A DNA stretch of 64,000 nucleotides from Phragmites australis (GCF_958298935.1 NC_084927.1:35220501-35284500); one strand, 5' to 3'. Shown: positions 43,598 through 56,236, counted from the first letter of the stretch. The notes: generated by a model from the letters alone, not told the origin. Program-made: numbers and translations.

Positions 43598-44469
43598 TTT
43601 ATTTCTGACGACGAGATCGTGCACTGTTCCCAAATGTTTTAGACTAGACTAGATAACCGGCGTAATTATGGAGTGATGGAGAGGGAATTAAGGTTCTCCA
43701 CTGCTACTGTTACATTCACAGATGGAGCATATAATCGTCTCTCCAATTCCAGCCAAGGATAAGAAAACATGTTTTAAGAACACTGCTCCAGTATATTGGT
43801 GGCTCACTAGTATTAGGTGAACTTCAATTTTACACTAGTACGTATTAATGTCCGGCTCAAAAGATGCAGACAAATATTGGATACATATATGGAGTTGCTG
43901 CAATTAACCTTGGTCATTGACTCATTGTGATTACATGCATGTAGTACTAGTAGTAGTACAATAATGAAATCAGTCAAAACTTTATACTACATGCATGTAC
44001 GTATAGTAGTACTACAAGGAAACGAGTCAAAACTCAATAGTATGGATGCCTCCCAAAAGAACTCAAAAGTATGGATGTAGATCCTCTTACTGTTATTGCT
44101 ATATACACATGAAATGCATGCATGCATGCATGCATGCAGCTGGTCCAATTTGACTGAAGTTTTTCTCCATTTTATATGTCTCGATTTTTCAGGAGCGCGG
44201 GTGAAGAGATCGATGTTTCACTGCTGCAGTGCTACAGATAGTACTGTTTTCATACCTCGGCACGGCTCCTGCGTGTGGGTCTGGCCTTTCCGAGCACAGG
44301 AATTGCACAGCTTTTTCTTGCACATAAATAAATTTATGAAAAATCACTATAGCAGCAGAAATGTGAGTATGTGCCCTTGAAAAAGAAATGTGAGTATGTA
44401 TTACGGTCATACGGTGTGCTAACGCAAACTTGAGAGAACTTCTATAACTGGAGAGAACTCTTAAAAGAA
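43598..44469. other. intergenic, no gene seen
   Basis: Low-gene-content DNA with an (ATGC)n microsatellite at 44114-44138. The 23-bp word TTCTCCACTGCTACTGTTACATT at 43694-43716 repeats 43451-43473. The ORF at 44096-44380 spans the microsatellite and is not convincing. Confidence 0.4.
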
Positions 44470-44651
44470 TACTTCCTCTGATTACAAATGTATGTATTTA
44501 AAATTTATGCACAAGGATTTGTACTATGTTGAGAAGAGACGGGTCATTTATTTATGAGAGAAAAAAGAATGTCTAAAAGTTCTAGAATGACGTACAATTA
44601 GAGTAAAGTAGAGAAGGCTAAAATGACATATATTCGGAATCAGATGGAGTA
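44470..44651. mobile_element. Stowaway-like MITE
   Basis: 182 bp bounded by TA. The left end CTTCCTCTGATTACAAATGTATG and the right end CATATATTCGGAATCAGATGGAG are imperfect inverted repeats. Non-coding. Same general family as the element at 43049-43597. Confidence 0.6.
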
Positions 44652-46094
44652 ATTAAAAATGAGTTAGGGTGATTGACCATATTCATGATGCTCGAGACAC
44701 TTAAGAATTTAAGAGCAATTAGCCAATGATAATGAAATCTACATTTGGAATCCTTCATCTAGCCAGATAGAGCCAAACAATGTGATAAAATCCACTTTTT
44801 TGACAATAGGACCTGGAGATTTCTTGATGTTCCTTGATATTTACTCAACGTACCACAATATCATACATGATGTCCGTTGATATTTTTCAAGAAACAAAAA
44901 TTAATGAATAAGATTTTTCAAAAATCCACTTTTCTTGACAATAGGACCTGGAGATTTCTTGGTTCAGCCTAAGAAAACAGATGAAGTCCGACCGTACATG
45001 TAAATACTGGCAAAGAGTCGGTAGATGTAAAAATATCTAAAGTAATTTTTAACTATATCTCTATTTCTGTCATAATACAGACTAAAAAATTACATGGCAT
45101 ATGTGTTCTCACTCTCTTGAGCTAGCAGCCTACCACTGCAAGGCTCATCACGTACTCAACACTATCAACAAACAACAAAAAGCGGCTACAGCCGGGGAAA
45201 AACATTCAGATTTCGTAATGTCAAACAAACAAGACCTAGAAGTCAAATCTTAATTTTTACCACCATTTAAGTAGCAGAAACCATAATCAGAAGAACACAT
45301 AACCTACCAAGCAGGTGGGCATGCACGGAAAGTCATCAATGTTTTCATTTAGAGTAATTTCTTTTGTCACTAGCGATCGATCTTCTCCGTGTGTCGCCAA
45401 CCAGAACTCGTTTGTCTTTTTTTGCACGGAATCGATCAGCGATCCTACATACCAGATCATCATCATGTGCGAAGAAAACCAATGTCAACTTAAATTTTTA
45501 GGTGCGTATGGATGCATGGTTGGCTTGTTGTTGACCAAGAAACACAGCTACACAAGATTCTTCACTTCTTCTTTTCTTCCTCTTTGCTACAATGTGTTAT
45601 ATTTTGCATAGGATAAATACATTTGCGTATTTAGCCTATGCCAATCGCTTTAATTGTTTAGGACGCGCGCCCGGCGATTCAGCGTGTTTAGTATTTCAAT
45701 TTGGTGCCTAAACTAACATGGCACTAGAATTCCAGAGATTGCGTCGTCCAAAATACCGTCCTTTTTCCAAACATTTGTCGCTCTGTGGTAGTACGTACAG
45801 AGCAGCAGGCAAGAATTTCCCGTGGTGACATGAGCTGATGGCGAACGAAACGGTAGATCAGGGTGAGCAGGAGAGTACGAGACGTGAGCTGGAGCCGCGC
45901 TTATTTCCTCTCTCCTCTCTCTACAGTCCACATTGAATGGTCGTCGTCTCTGAGCAACACCGCGTGAGCAACCCACTCGGCCACCGCTATCTCGATCACA
46001 GCTGCTGGCCCGGGCTAGCCGGCCCGGCCGGCCGGCCAGCATTTACTGCGTTCATGCCTCCCTCTCGTCGCCCAACGGCGCCACCGGGACCAGA
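44652..46094. other. intergenic, with a duplicated 40-bp block
   Basis: No gene recognised. The sequence 'atccacttttttgacaatag' followed by 'gacctggagatttcttg' at 44787-44826 recurs at 44921-44961. A GC-rich near-palindrome of GGCC/CCGG words lies at 46009-46040. Confidence 0.4.
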
Positions 46095-47169
46095 CGAGTT
46101 ATTTTATTTTTATATTTTCTAACATAAAAATTTATTTAAATATACCGGATAAAAAGATTTACGAAAATAGATGCCTACCGTACTCTAATAGAACGGTCAG
46201 ACCTTTACCCCATTCTGAGATGACGGTCAGCGCATGAACAGTAATCCACGGTGAACAGTATTTACGAAAATAGATGCCTACCGCACTGTAATAGAGCGGT
46301 CAGACCTTTACCACTCCTGAGAGAATGGTAAATAGTCTGTCCGTAATCACAAACGTTTACCGCACTCTTATGATACGTAGGCCTTACCGCCCTCTAAGTG
46401 CCGGTAAGCCTACAATACATAAACAGTAATATGTGGTGAACAATATTCTAAAGTTCAATTTCACACCTATCTTATTTATTTAAAATAGTGATGTTCTGTT
46501 ACTCTAAAAATCCTAAATTTTTTTTACGTGTTTCATAATCCATGTGCCACCCATTTTAATTGAATTCATAAAAAATCCCATATAAAATTTAAACTAAAAT
46601 TCTTTAAGAAAGACTACTTTTATAACTTCTAACAATTTTTAGGGCCTCAAATAAATTTCTAAAAATCTGGTAAAATTACTAATATTCTTTTTATGTGATG
46701 TGATAATTTCTAAAATTATTTTTAGCACTAGGTTTATATATGTTTAAATTCAAATTAAGTTAAAAAGAAGAATATCACATGAAATTTATTTGAGTTTCTA
46801 ACAATTGTTAGAGGTTATAAAGTAGTTTTTTTTGGAGAATTTTAGTTTAACTTCTACACAGGATTTTTGGGTGAATTCAATTAAAATGAGTTGCACATGG
46901 ATTATGGAACACATAAAAAAAGTTTTAGAATTTTTGAAGCAACAGAACATCACTATTTTGAACAGAGAAGATAGTAGAGGAAATTGAACTTTAGAGTACT
47001 GTTCACCATGGGTTTGTAAGGCCTACCGCCCTGCTTACCTCTCTCTAGGGCCAGTAAGGGTCTAACCGCTCCATGAGAGAGTGATAGACGTTTATTTTCA
47101 TAACTCTTTTCATCCGGGATATATTTAAATAATTTTTTATGTTAAAGAATATAAAAATAAAAAAACTCG
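46095..47169. mobile_element. 1.1-kb foldback element, long terminal inverted repeats
   Basis: The left arm (about 46095-46690) starts CGAGTTATTTTATTTTTATA. The right arm (about 46770-47169) ends with its inverse, TATAAAAATAAAAAAACTCG. Many internal blocks are mirrored: 'aaaatagatgcctaccg' with 'gatagacgtttattttc', 'taatccatgtgc' with 'gcacatggatta', and 'tagtgatgttctgtt' with 'aacagaacatcacta'. The arms hold short 'taccgc...gcggt' hairpins and a direct repeat of 'cgaaaatagatgcctaccg' (46161, 46266). There is no coding sequence. Similarity may continue outward into the GC-rich flanks. A Mutator-like foldback is most likely; no clean target duplication was identified. Confidence 0.7.
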
Positions 47170-50100
47170 GGACCTGACGGACCTCCTGGCGACGGGATTC
47201 CATCTGGTGGCAGGATCGCCACAGCCTCGTAGCGTAGAGAGTTTCAGCCCTAAGAATTTATAGAACGGATTATTTTTTATTTTATTTTTTTTAAAAGTTG
47301 AAGCTATAGATATATTAAAGATTTTTTTTATTTAAACATCTCATTTTTATTTTAAACTAAAAACAGATATTTAAATTATTTTATTTTATTTTACTTGCTT
47401 TAAACACTACGTAAATCTCAGAACTGTAGTTCTGCCAAACACATCTGTGTATACGGTATACCCACCCGTTCGATCGATTTCCTTCGTCATGGAGAACGTT
47501 CGTACGGTACGGGCTATGCGTGGAGCCATGCTAGCTAGTAGCTACGCATCAAGAAAATCATGCAACTACACCTGCTCCAGTTAATTGTTTTAGACATCCA
47601 CATGGTTTAATTAGAAAAACAAACTACTCGTATATTACAATATGCTTCTCAACATATTTACAAACTACTAAAATTGTAATATTTTACTCTGTGCTTATAT
47701 ATATACACTCCGTAAAACTATAGTTTCACTGCATGCAACCCGGCACATTTCTAGAGCGAGTAGGTCAAATTCCAATTCTTATACTCCGCGAAGGTGCAAC
47801 GAGTGATGACTCAGTCGAAAGAAGTTCATTGACAGAGATCATTTAATTTCTTCTCGAAGCGTCCAATTGACATGTTGACTCTGATTACGAGGCTCCCCCA
47901 ATTTGCGTGGATTGGGCTGGGCATTGACTCACTTTGAAAAACAAAACTTTGAAGCGTTCCAGTGCGAAGACTTCCATAATGAACTTCAACCGTATCACTT
48001 TAATAAGCTTGGCAAAGGTCAATCGATCTCGCATGATCAATGGCTGCACTGCATGACCCATCGAACTCGGGTTAACTTGGACTGCTGCTGCTAGCACCAC
48101 TAGCTCCTAGTCATTTGTCTCAGAAGTCAGTGGAAGAATAGCATTGGATTTACTCAATTAAACCCAAGTGCTCACTCTAGTTCATTTCTCTTCTACTTAC
48201 AAACAAGTACTCACTCCTAATCATTTGTCTCATAAATTTGATCTAATTTGAGGAAAAATAATGTGAATTACTGTATAGATCTCTGGATTTTGATCAACCA
48301 CTGAAGATATTGTAGCTTTCTTATTTGGAGTGCACATACGGATGTAAGAAAAAGCAGATAGAGATTATTTTTAGAGAGTCAAATACAATTGTGTTTTTAC
48401 TTGCTTGCCTGATTTGATCGGATTTCATTAAGGGTGCAGGATGTAGTGGACCCAGATGGGCTACCATCGTTTGGGGTTTTGGGATGCATGTTCATGCGTT
48501 AGCACAGTCCAAACTTATATCCCTACGTATGGGACCCCACATCAAAATTTGCACCAAGGCAGGTGTAGATGGCATTTTCCTGTGAAATGTAGTAACAAAA
48601 TTTCAGAGGAAATAATACAATTTGAAAGGGTTCCATAAGACCGACACAAAGTGGTAGCAAAGCAACGCAAGAGTATGCAGTAAAGGCACGACGTTACATT
48701 ACCCTGAAGCCCTTCCCCAGCGACGATGGCCACCGCATGTGCTACGAAATCTTTCTCACGTAGCACGCCAAGCAAGCACACCAAACCAGACTCGGTCACG
48801 CACCAGGTAACAAACATCCATGGTCAAGAAGGACACACCATCTGCAGAAAGCTGCCTTCGTCCAACCAATCGGGACCCGATGTCACTTTTTCGACTCCAA
48901 ATTTGTTCGCAAATTCGGTTGCCCTGAGTACACGCCATCTACAACCTCAGCCCATCCGAATGTGCTTCGAAAGGTCACCTGCTGCTCCCGTTGGTTCCTC
49001 TTCTCCATCTCAATGACGCTGCCTGCCTGCGACGCTTGGGGGCTCACTGTCACCGTCACACTGCATCAATCTTCGGGCATGTGTGGATGGACCCATACAC
49101 ACCTGACCAGCTGAACAACAAGACAAGCGCACATTTACAATGTAGGGTCTGGGACAGCTACACCCATCGAATTGGAGGTCCTTGTTTAAGGGTTTCTTCT
49201 CTGCAGAACAAAATGGGAAGAAGAAGAAGAAAAATGAGTGTTGAGTATTCCAATCTCCTGTCATTTATGAAGGGGGTCAACTGCTAGCTCCTCAACTAAG
49301 ATGGGTTGGTGCTTAGTGTATATCAGGTAATCAGATTTAAATTTCAACCATTATATGTGGGGTGCTTAGTGCCACCGGATGATCGGATTTCATTATCACA
49401 GTCAAATATGTGGAGTCGATGCTGATCAAGGAAGGAGCGTAAGAAGGCCGTACGGGGATATATATGACCTGACTAATGGTGGCACCTTTAAGCTTCCTTT
49501 GGCAGGAATTAGGATTTCTTACATTGAGAACATAATAACAGAGTGCTTACTTGTCGGTATATGCTGAGAAGTTATTGCTGGCGCTTTGCAATAAACTTTT
49601 TGGTCTTTCTTTTCCTTTCCTCCTGTTCAATGCAGCAGGGCTATGCCTCGCCCTCCAGGCCTGTTTCCTTGCCTTCCCTTGGATTCAAGCTCCCTGCACA
49701 GATCTTTCCTGCATGTGCTGTCAAACCTTCTTTACAAGGCATAATAACTGACACCAATAACATGATTGATTGGAATTCTTAACTGTAACAGCTTCTGAAA
49801 AGATAGAAAGGGCACAGCATCTACCGCAAGCTCACAAATTGCCATTGTACAGAGAAAAAAAATTGGAATTTACCCATGCGGGAGGTACTATAACTATAAG
49901 CACATGATTGTGGAAAGCAACGGCTAGTTAATTGGTCCGAGTACAAATGCTCCACTAGAAATCCCTCTGCAGAAGAACATAATAGTTCAACATTGATCAG
50001 AACTATCATTCCAGGCAATTGACCGGATAAGACAAATTTTTAGAGTAATTTGCAGACAGCTGTAGCTTACAGAGCATGCTTCCTGTGCCATCTTTATTGA

Positions 50101-50209
50101 TCACAATTCATATATGCATACACTCACAACTTTATATTCGTTTGCCTAGTCCAAGAAAAGGAGTCTATCCTTTACATGCAACCCTTACTGATTGTAGTAC
50201 ATATACGTA
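47170..50209. other. intergenic, no gene recognised
   Basis: Begins with a MITE fragment related to 23260-23465 (at 47275-47440). ORFs such as 47885-48100 (-), 48542-48817 (-) and 49543-49782 (+) show no family features. No splice-linked coding set could be assembled. Confidence 0.35.
47275..47440. mobile_element. MITE fragment related to 23260-23465
   Basis: Shares the 'ttattttaaactaaaaacagatatttaaat' block and the terminal 'ctgtagttctgccaaacac' with the copy at 23.3 kb. 'tagttctgccaaaca' ends are common in grass MITEs. Non-coding. Confidence 0.4.
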
Positions 50210-50409
50210 TTATATGCAGTACTGTCCTTACTTACCATTCATATGTCTAGTCTAGTACTACTTAACATAACTATCTCTGCTTACTAATTTCAACTATGCT
50301 AGCTCCATAACTTTCCAGTTATATGCAGTAGCAGTACTGTCCCTACTTACCATTCATATGTCTAGTCCACTACTTAACATAATTATCTCTACTTACTAAT
50401 TTCTGTTAG
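50210..50409. repeat. tandem duplication, unit about 109 bp
   Basis: Copy 1 spans 50210-50318 and copy 2 spans 50319-50409. Both carry 'atatgcagta...gtactgtcc', 'acttaccattcatatgtcta' and 'cttactaattt'. A third partial block, 'gctagctccataactttc', reappears at about 50541-50558. Intergenic. Confidence 0.7.
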
Positions 50410-53400
50410 ATATATATATTGCTCTGTGTAATATCCCAGACTATAAGGGGTTTCTTGCATATTGTCACATGTAAATGTGTATATATACTGGTCCAAGACC
50501 TCCAAGGAATACAAGTTGCTATTCCTAACAATTTTAACTGTGCTAGCTCCATAACTTTCGAGACCTATAAAATCCATCTGTTTGGAATGGGACCACTCAT
50601 TGCCAACGGCTGTGGAGATGGTCTACACAAACTCTTATGCTAGTTCCATATACTATTGTGATTCAAATGTGCATTTGTGGCTCTAATCTTTATCTCGGCA
50701 TCTAGGTATATGTATCGCTAGAAAGCATAGCAACAAATTCTGTTCAGATACCCTGTGAGGCTCATCAATGAATATGTATGCATATCAACAAACAACACTC
50801 ATCGACAAGAAAACTGGTACTACCTATGAATATCAACGAATATCTACTCTGCGTAATCCTAGAGTCCAGAACTCTACCGCATCAAGCAACCTAGATTTAC
50901 ATAAAAGACCCCTTTCAATTGGCTGGCATTTACAAATATAACTTTATTTCTCTATCTTACCTTTTAATTGCATGAAAACTTATGTAGCTGGTCCTGCAAT
51001 TTCTCCAAATGGTGATGGAAATTTCCAGGAGAGCAATTGCTAAGTGTGTGGTAGGCTAGGTACGCCAGTCTTTCGGATAGAGAAACCTCTAACAAACCCT
51101 AGCATTACGCCACCGTTCACGAGCAACCAACTTGCTCCAATGGCTAACTATTTCCTACCAAGAATTGAAATATTCAATGATGGATGGAAACAATAAATCT
51201 AGAAAGCGAAACTAGCATTTTTCTCCATCCAACCAGGACACCATGGCGCCTTCCTTTCCATATAGTTAATCCATGGATGTAGTGCATGATAAGTAGCTGC
51301 TAATTATTGGGTATGCGTCCTTCTTTCCTTTGTCGAAAATGGACTAGAACAGAAGATGTGGCTGCATTCCCCACCTGCATTACTGTCGTGGGACCCATAA
51401 CAAGGAATTGTCAATCCTAAATTCAGCTTAACAATTCTCTCTTACTTTGCGTATAACAATATTTCCTAGCCATGTGTCAGCATCACAATCAGTACACTGC
51501 AAAAATTACCATTGCGTACAGCTGACGCTATAGGTTTGTTGAACGAACTTTCATTAAAAGTTATGCGGTATTGAACGCCCTTTTGATGATGTCATCTTAC
51601 CACAGATGATCAATCCGATTAGATGAAAAAGGTGCAAGAATTGTCTCCTAAGCCATATAAAACTAAACGTGTACCATCAATAATGTCACATCGGCATTGA
51701 CAAGTGGGTCTCACTTGATTGTATAATTGTTCTGGTTGAAGTAGAAATGCCAATCATAGTTTCTTCTGTGATGTAAACTCTATACACCCCGAAACAGAAT
51801 GGCACTGACATTAGAGTTATTGCAGTTATTATAGTATGCCCTAGAGAGAAGGTACTAGCATCGATACATTATGGCTCATGCCCCATATCTCACTCCTAGA
51901 CTTTTGGGGGATCAAGCACTTTACTACACCTTTTCACATTAGTATGTGTATTAATAAGTCCTCTGTGCGCATGACTTATTTGCTCCTTTAAGGAATGGTA
52001 TAGGATTCCAAGCCTGTAATTAAATGTTTGATGTAGTAGTCAAAGACAGCAGTCTTTAAAGAGAGCCCTAAGTCCTAACAAAAGGCAGGCATGATGAACA
52101 ATTTCACTTGGCAATATTCATAAGGGTTGGGCACATGCTTGTTTTCTTAAGCACAAACAGCAAAAGGTTTCCCCTTTTAGGTCATCCTTTAAAGCTAAAT
52201 CAACATGACACTTGAATGTAGCAAACATTTGTTTTAATGTCATAAATATACTCTAGGCATCATTGTCATATTCCTTATATTCCATTGTTGAATTAAACAA
52301 CCACATAACTCCAACACTGTTTCAACTAACCAAATGAAAGCAGGCTGCCAATTAATCCGAAGGTTTATCAGCATTAGCAATGGCAAGTGATTCCTTTCCT
52401 AGGTTATAGTCTCCCCTGACTGCAAGCAGGTGCAATTATGCAAATATCGAGTTTATATACATGAAACTACAACCGATCAGCATTTAGAGTTGAAGAAGTT
52501 AGGTTGGCAAGAAAAATCAATGTTCAGATGCTAACCTGTTATCTAAAACTTGTATGTTTTTTGGAACTTGGAGCTTCCTTTTTCAGCACAAATGAGTTCT
52601 CTTTCTCTTTACTTCCAAGTCAAAACATAATTAAGATTCATGTCCTGCAAAGAATAGTAACAGGAGATAAATTGACCTCCGAAGATATGATGGGGAAAGG
52701 ATCTCCTCTCTGAGGCACTTCTTTTCATATCACTACAAATGATTCGAATCTTCTACTTTTGGTTGATTTTAAGCATCCAACCCTTTCAGGCAGCTTCATC
52801 ACACTCTTTCCACATCAAAGAGCCTTTAATTATTACTAATTACGACAACATGTCTATAATAGATGATTTCTCATATGCCAAGTCATTCTAAGTTAAACTT
52901 AGGTAATGTTACCACTAACCTTAATTCTAGTATCTTGGTACTGAAATGGGGAAAGTAAAACCTGAAAGAACAGAAAACGCTCACCGAAGAGATGATAACA
53001 AGGTAAGCACATTAGAAGACAATCTAATATAAAGTCATCAGACACGCACAAGCCTTTCAACTCAACCATATTGGGCCAGATGGACCAAATCCTAATCGAA
53101 TTCCATCCACAAAAAGGTTATTTTCATTTCGAATGTAGAATGAGCCCCAGTCAACTTCCCCGGGATCTGGGCAAGACCTGATCATTTGCAATACGAAGAT
53201 TAGCTCAAACCCTGATCCATTGTACAAAGATTCGACACTAGAAACATCTAGATTGGGGCCTAGAGAGGCAGTGACAACCAAACAAAATACAGCACAAGAA
53301 CAGCATGCATTTATGTAGTATTGGTGGCTCAGTGCTGGCCTGGGAAGTGGATTTATACCTTGTCTTGAATAGTGGGCCAGCTACCTCCAGAATGGGGTCA

Positions 53401-54576
53401 GAGAGCAGCTCCAATGGTCCCTAGAGACTTATTTCTGCTGCAATCACTGCTCTCTTGTTACAGCCTGCACCAGTGTAGTACGAGAGTTATCCCAGGACAG
53501 CCTAGTATACCGAATGCATACGTCAGATGATTCAAGACTTACAATCAGAAAGGTGATGCTATCACTAATCATGTAAGGAAAGAATTTCAGATGGAAATCA
53601 CAGAAACACAGCAGCAATGTATAATGTTGTGTAAGATTTATCTCGTTCTTTTGGTTTTCTTTTCTCTGTATGAAGACAGTCGCTGCATGATGTATGATGT
53701 ATCTCTAAATTTCTTCAGATACTCTTTCTTATGGTTTAGAAAGAAACAAGTGACTAGAGCAATGAATCATAATGTCTCGATCTATCTGTAAATATTATAC
53801 AAGGATAATTTGTCCAGAATGATAAACAACAGATGTTATTAAAGTCCAACTTGCAACAATTAGAAGCTAGCAGGTAAACCATATATTAAGATATCTATAC
53901 ACACACTATTATTGAGGTTACTTTCCACTGTTGGCACTGGTTTGCAACATCAATGTCTCATTCCAACTCCCTAGGAGAAACTCAATGTAATTTTTATATC
54001 AGCCCTTGCTCATAATTTGCTTCCGGAATCAGTATATTTCAATTATTGGTGAGAAGTTTAGGTTAATTGAGACAACTACATACATTGAAGAATCGGATTA
54101 ACGTTGTATCTGCAATTTATATTGAAGAAAGAAAAATATTTTACTTTTGGCAGAAAATGTAAATGAATGAAACGTCTTAAACAGAATGTTATAGATTGAC
54201 ACCTGAAACGGCTTGTTAAATAGTACAGAGCACAGAAATTTAATGTCAATCAATGGCACACTGAGGGGTCATGACTGTTTAATAAACGTGACAAACCAAG
54301 CTACTTCCACAAGAACATTTGTAATCTGTGGACTCTATTTATGAACACAATAGATTAGAATCTTTTTCAGCAGACATGAATGGGGAAGCATCGAAAAAAC
54401 AAGTACACATTGCACTAATGAAACAACACTATTGTGGCATCATTTCGTCCAGGTGTGCAGAATATGCATGCCAATTCGCCAGTCAGTAACTATAAAAATT
54501 AGTTTGAACGATTACATCATATGGAGACAACGTATTGGTCATATTGGTCTTTCTTCTTCCGTTCTGACAAGCACTT
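50410..54576. other. intergenic, no gene recognised
   Basis: About 4.2 kb of mixed AT-rich DNA. The longest frame (53057-53281, minus) has no domain, promoter or splice partner that I can see. I see no clear repeat ends. Confidence 0.35.
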
Positions 54577-54740
54577 CACGAAGAAGTTCTCACTACAGAA
54601 AAGTTCTGGTTGGACTGGTTTTGATACTTTTGTGAAGTAGTTCTCAGTACAGAAACATCCCAGTTGGACTGATTTTGATACTCTTGTGAAGTAGTTCTCA
54701 CTACAGAAACATCCCAGGTGGACTGATTTTCATACCTTTT
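54577..54740. repeat. three tandem 54-bp units
   Basis: Units read 'gaagtagttctca(c/g)tacag', then 'aaacatccca(g/g)gtggactg', then 'attttgatac'. The first unit is the most diverged and the second and third are nearly identical. Intergenic, about 0.8 kb from the end of the ABCI1 gene. Confidence 0.75.
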
Positions 54741-55555
54741 GATATCCGATCAATAAGCTATCAATCAATCGGCAAGGTACTGCCTATCCTGACCTAGTGA
54801 CCTATACATAGCGCTTGAAAATTTTAGTACAATTAGCACTAGGATATGATTTGTAGTTTACCATAACTTCAATGGTGATGAAAATTTTACTAGATGCAAA
54901 ATTTCTAGAGAAGTAAACCATACTCACTGAACCCGGCAAGGGATTCCCATAACAACCTCAGATAATAACTAAACTCAGGTAGTCAGAAGAGATAAACCAA
55001 GTGTAGTTAGTAGATGTAGATCAAACGTGGTTGATGATTTAAACAAAACACCAAACATGAAGTGCAGACTTCTACTGAACATTTTGGGATGATAACAATT
55101 GCTACACAAGATGTCTAAGCTGTAAAATTGTAAACAGTTTCAGACCCAACGCAACTGTAAGGGTGGGAATCTAGCTTAATTGATGCATAAGTGTATGAGA
55201 AAACAGACACTCCTAAACCAGACATCAGTTACCTGATTCTGTACTAAGGTCTCCAAATTTAGTCAACTTTCCCATGCTTGAAGCTTCAGGTGGATATGCA
55301 AGTCGTGAGTAAAACCTGCTAGACATTGGATAAGCAACAGAAGATTCCACTAACAAGTGGCACAAATGGATCAAATGCATCAAAAGTATGATCACAAAGA
55401 ACACCAGCACATATATTGACATGGTGAGTGTGTTCTCATGTTCTCGAAGAAACTATCACAAAACTGCAGCATCAGAAGTTGCTCCAACAACATTCAAACG
55501 GATGGCTGGGGAAGAATTAGAGAGATACAGCTAAATTCCTGAGGTCAATTTGACA
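54741..55555. other. 3' side of the ABCI1 gene
   Basis: Probably includes the 3' untranslated region of the minus-strand ABCI1 gene near 55555. The rest shows nothing recognisable. A minus-strand frame at 55225-55422 is short and hydrophobic, without family similarity. Confidence 0.35.
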
Positions 55556-56236
55556 TCAACGCACAAGATCAACCAGTGTCTTCCTCCGGGGGAACCTCTG
55601 TGGCAGCCGAAGCGACATAGCATCCTCAATCTCGATATGCAAATGCGTGGCAACGAAGACGATCCCACCCTTCTTCCGGTGCTCTGCTATGATGTATTCC
55701 AGCAGCTTAACCCCCTCCGCATCCAGCGCGACGGACGGCTCATCGAGCAGCCAGATCGGTCGGTCGATGGCGAGCAGCCTGGCGACCTGCAGCCTCTTCC
55801 TCTGACCCATGGAGAGCATCCTGGCCTTCTCGTTCATGAGCCTGCCGAGCCCCATGAGCTCGATGGCGGGAGCCGACCTGGCGCCGTCCTTCCCCTCGAG
55901 GAGCTCGAACCACTGCACGTTCTCGAGGACCGTGAGCTTCTCCTTGACGGCGTCCTTGAGCGACATCCAGTTGAGTTGCAGCTTGTACTGCTGGAACACG
56001 CCGGGGGAGGTGACGTCATGGCCGTTCCAGAGGATCTCCCCAGCGGAGGGGCGCGAGAACCCCGCGAGCATGCGGAGGAGGGTGGTCTTGCCGGAGCCGT
56101 TGGCGCCCGTGAGCACCAGCGCGGTGCCGTCGTGGACACTCAAGTTGATGTCACGGAGCACCGTCTGCGCGTTCCGCATGCACGAGACGTTGTTGAGGAG
56201 GAGACGCGGCGGCGGCGGCGGCCTCACCGGCGGCAT
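55556..56236 (-). CDS. ABCI1: CcmA/ABCI1, ATP-binding subunit for cytochrome c maturation
   Basis: Single exon. From the ATG at 56236 it encodes 226 residues, matching the usual CcmA length. ABC ATPase motifs are complete: Walker A GANGSGKTT (44-52), signature LSMGQRKRL, Walker B IWLLDEPSVALD and the His switch VATH. With CcmB and CcmC it forms the heme-handling ABC complex of the mitochondrial cytochrome c maturation system (plant system I). The frame stays open upstream to an ATG at 56485 (309 residues), but that extension is Pro/Arg-rich and reaches toward repeat-derived DNA. I favour the short form. The end matches the conserved LPQRFPRRKTLVDLVR. The large plus-strand ORF here is its antisense shadow. 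Confidence 0.92.
   Translation of the reverse strand: MPPVRPPPPPRLLLNNVSCMRNAQTVLRDINLSVHDGTALVLTGANGSGKTTLLRMLAGFSRPSAGEILWNGHDVTSPGVFQQYKLQLNWMSLKDAVKEKLTVLENVQWFELLEGKDGARSAPAIELMGLGRLMNEKARMLSMGQRKRLQVARLLAIDRPIWLLDEPSVALDAEGVKLLEYIIAEHRKKGGIVFVATHLHIEIEDAMSLRLPQRFPRRKTLVDLVR

Noticed and set aside
48542..49016. Minus and plus ORFs of 90-96 codons
   Set aside because: No family similarity, and they overlap on both strands. Insufficient support to call a gene.
53057..53281. 74-codon minus ORF reminiscent of retroelement protein
   Set aside because: Too short, with no catalytic motif and no neighbouring element structure.
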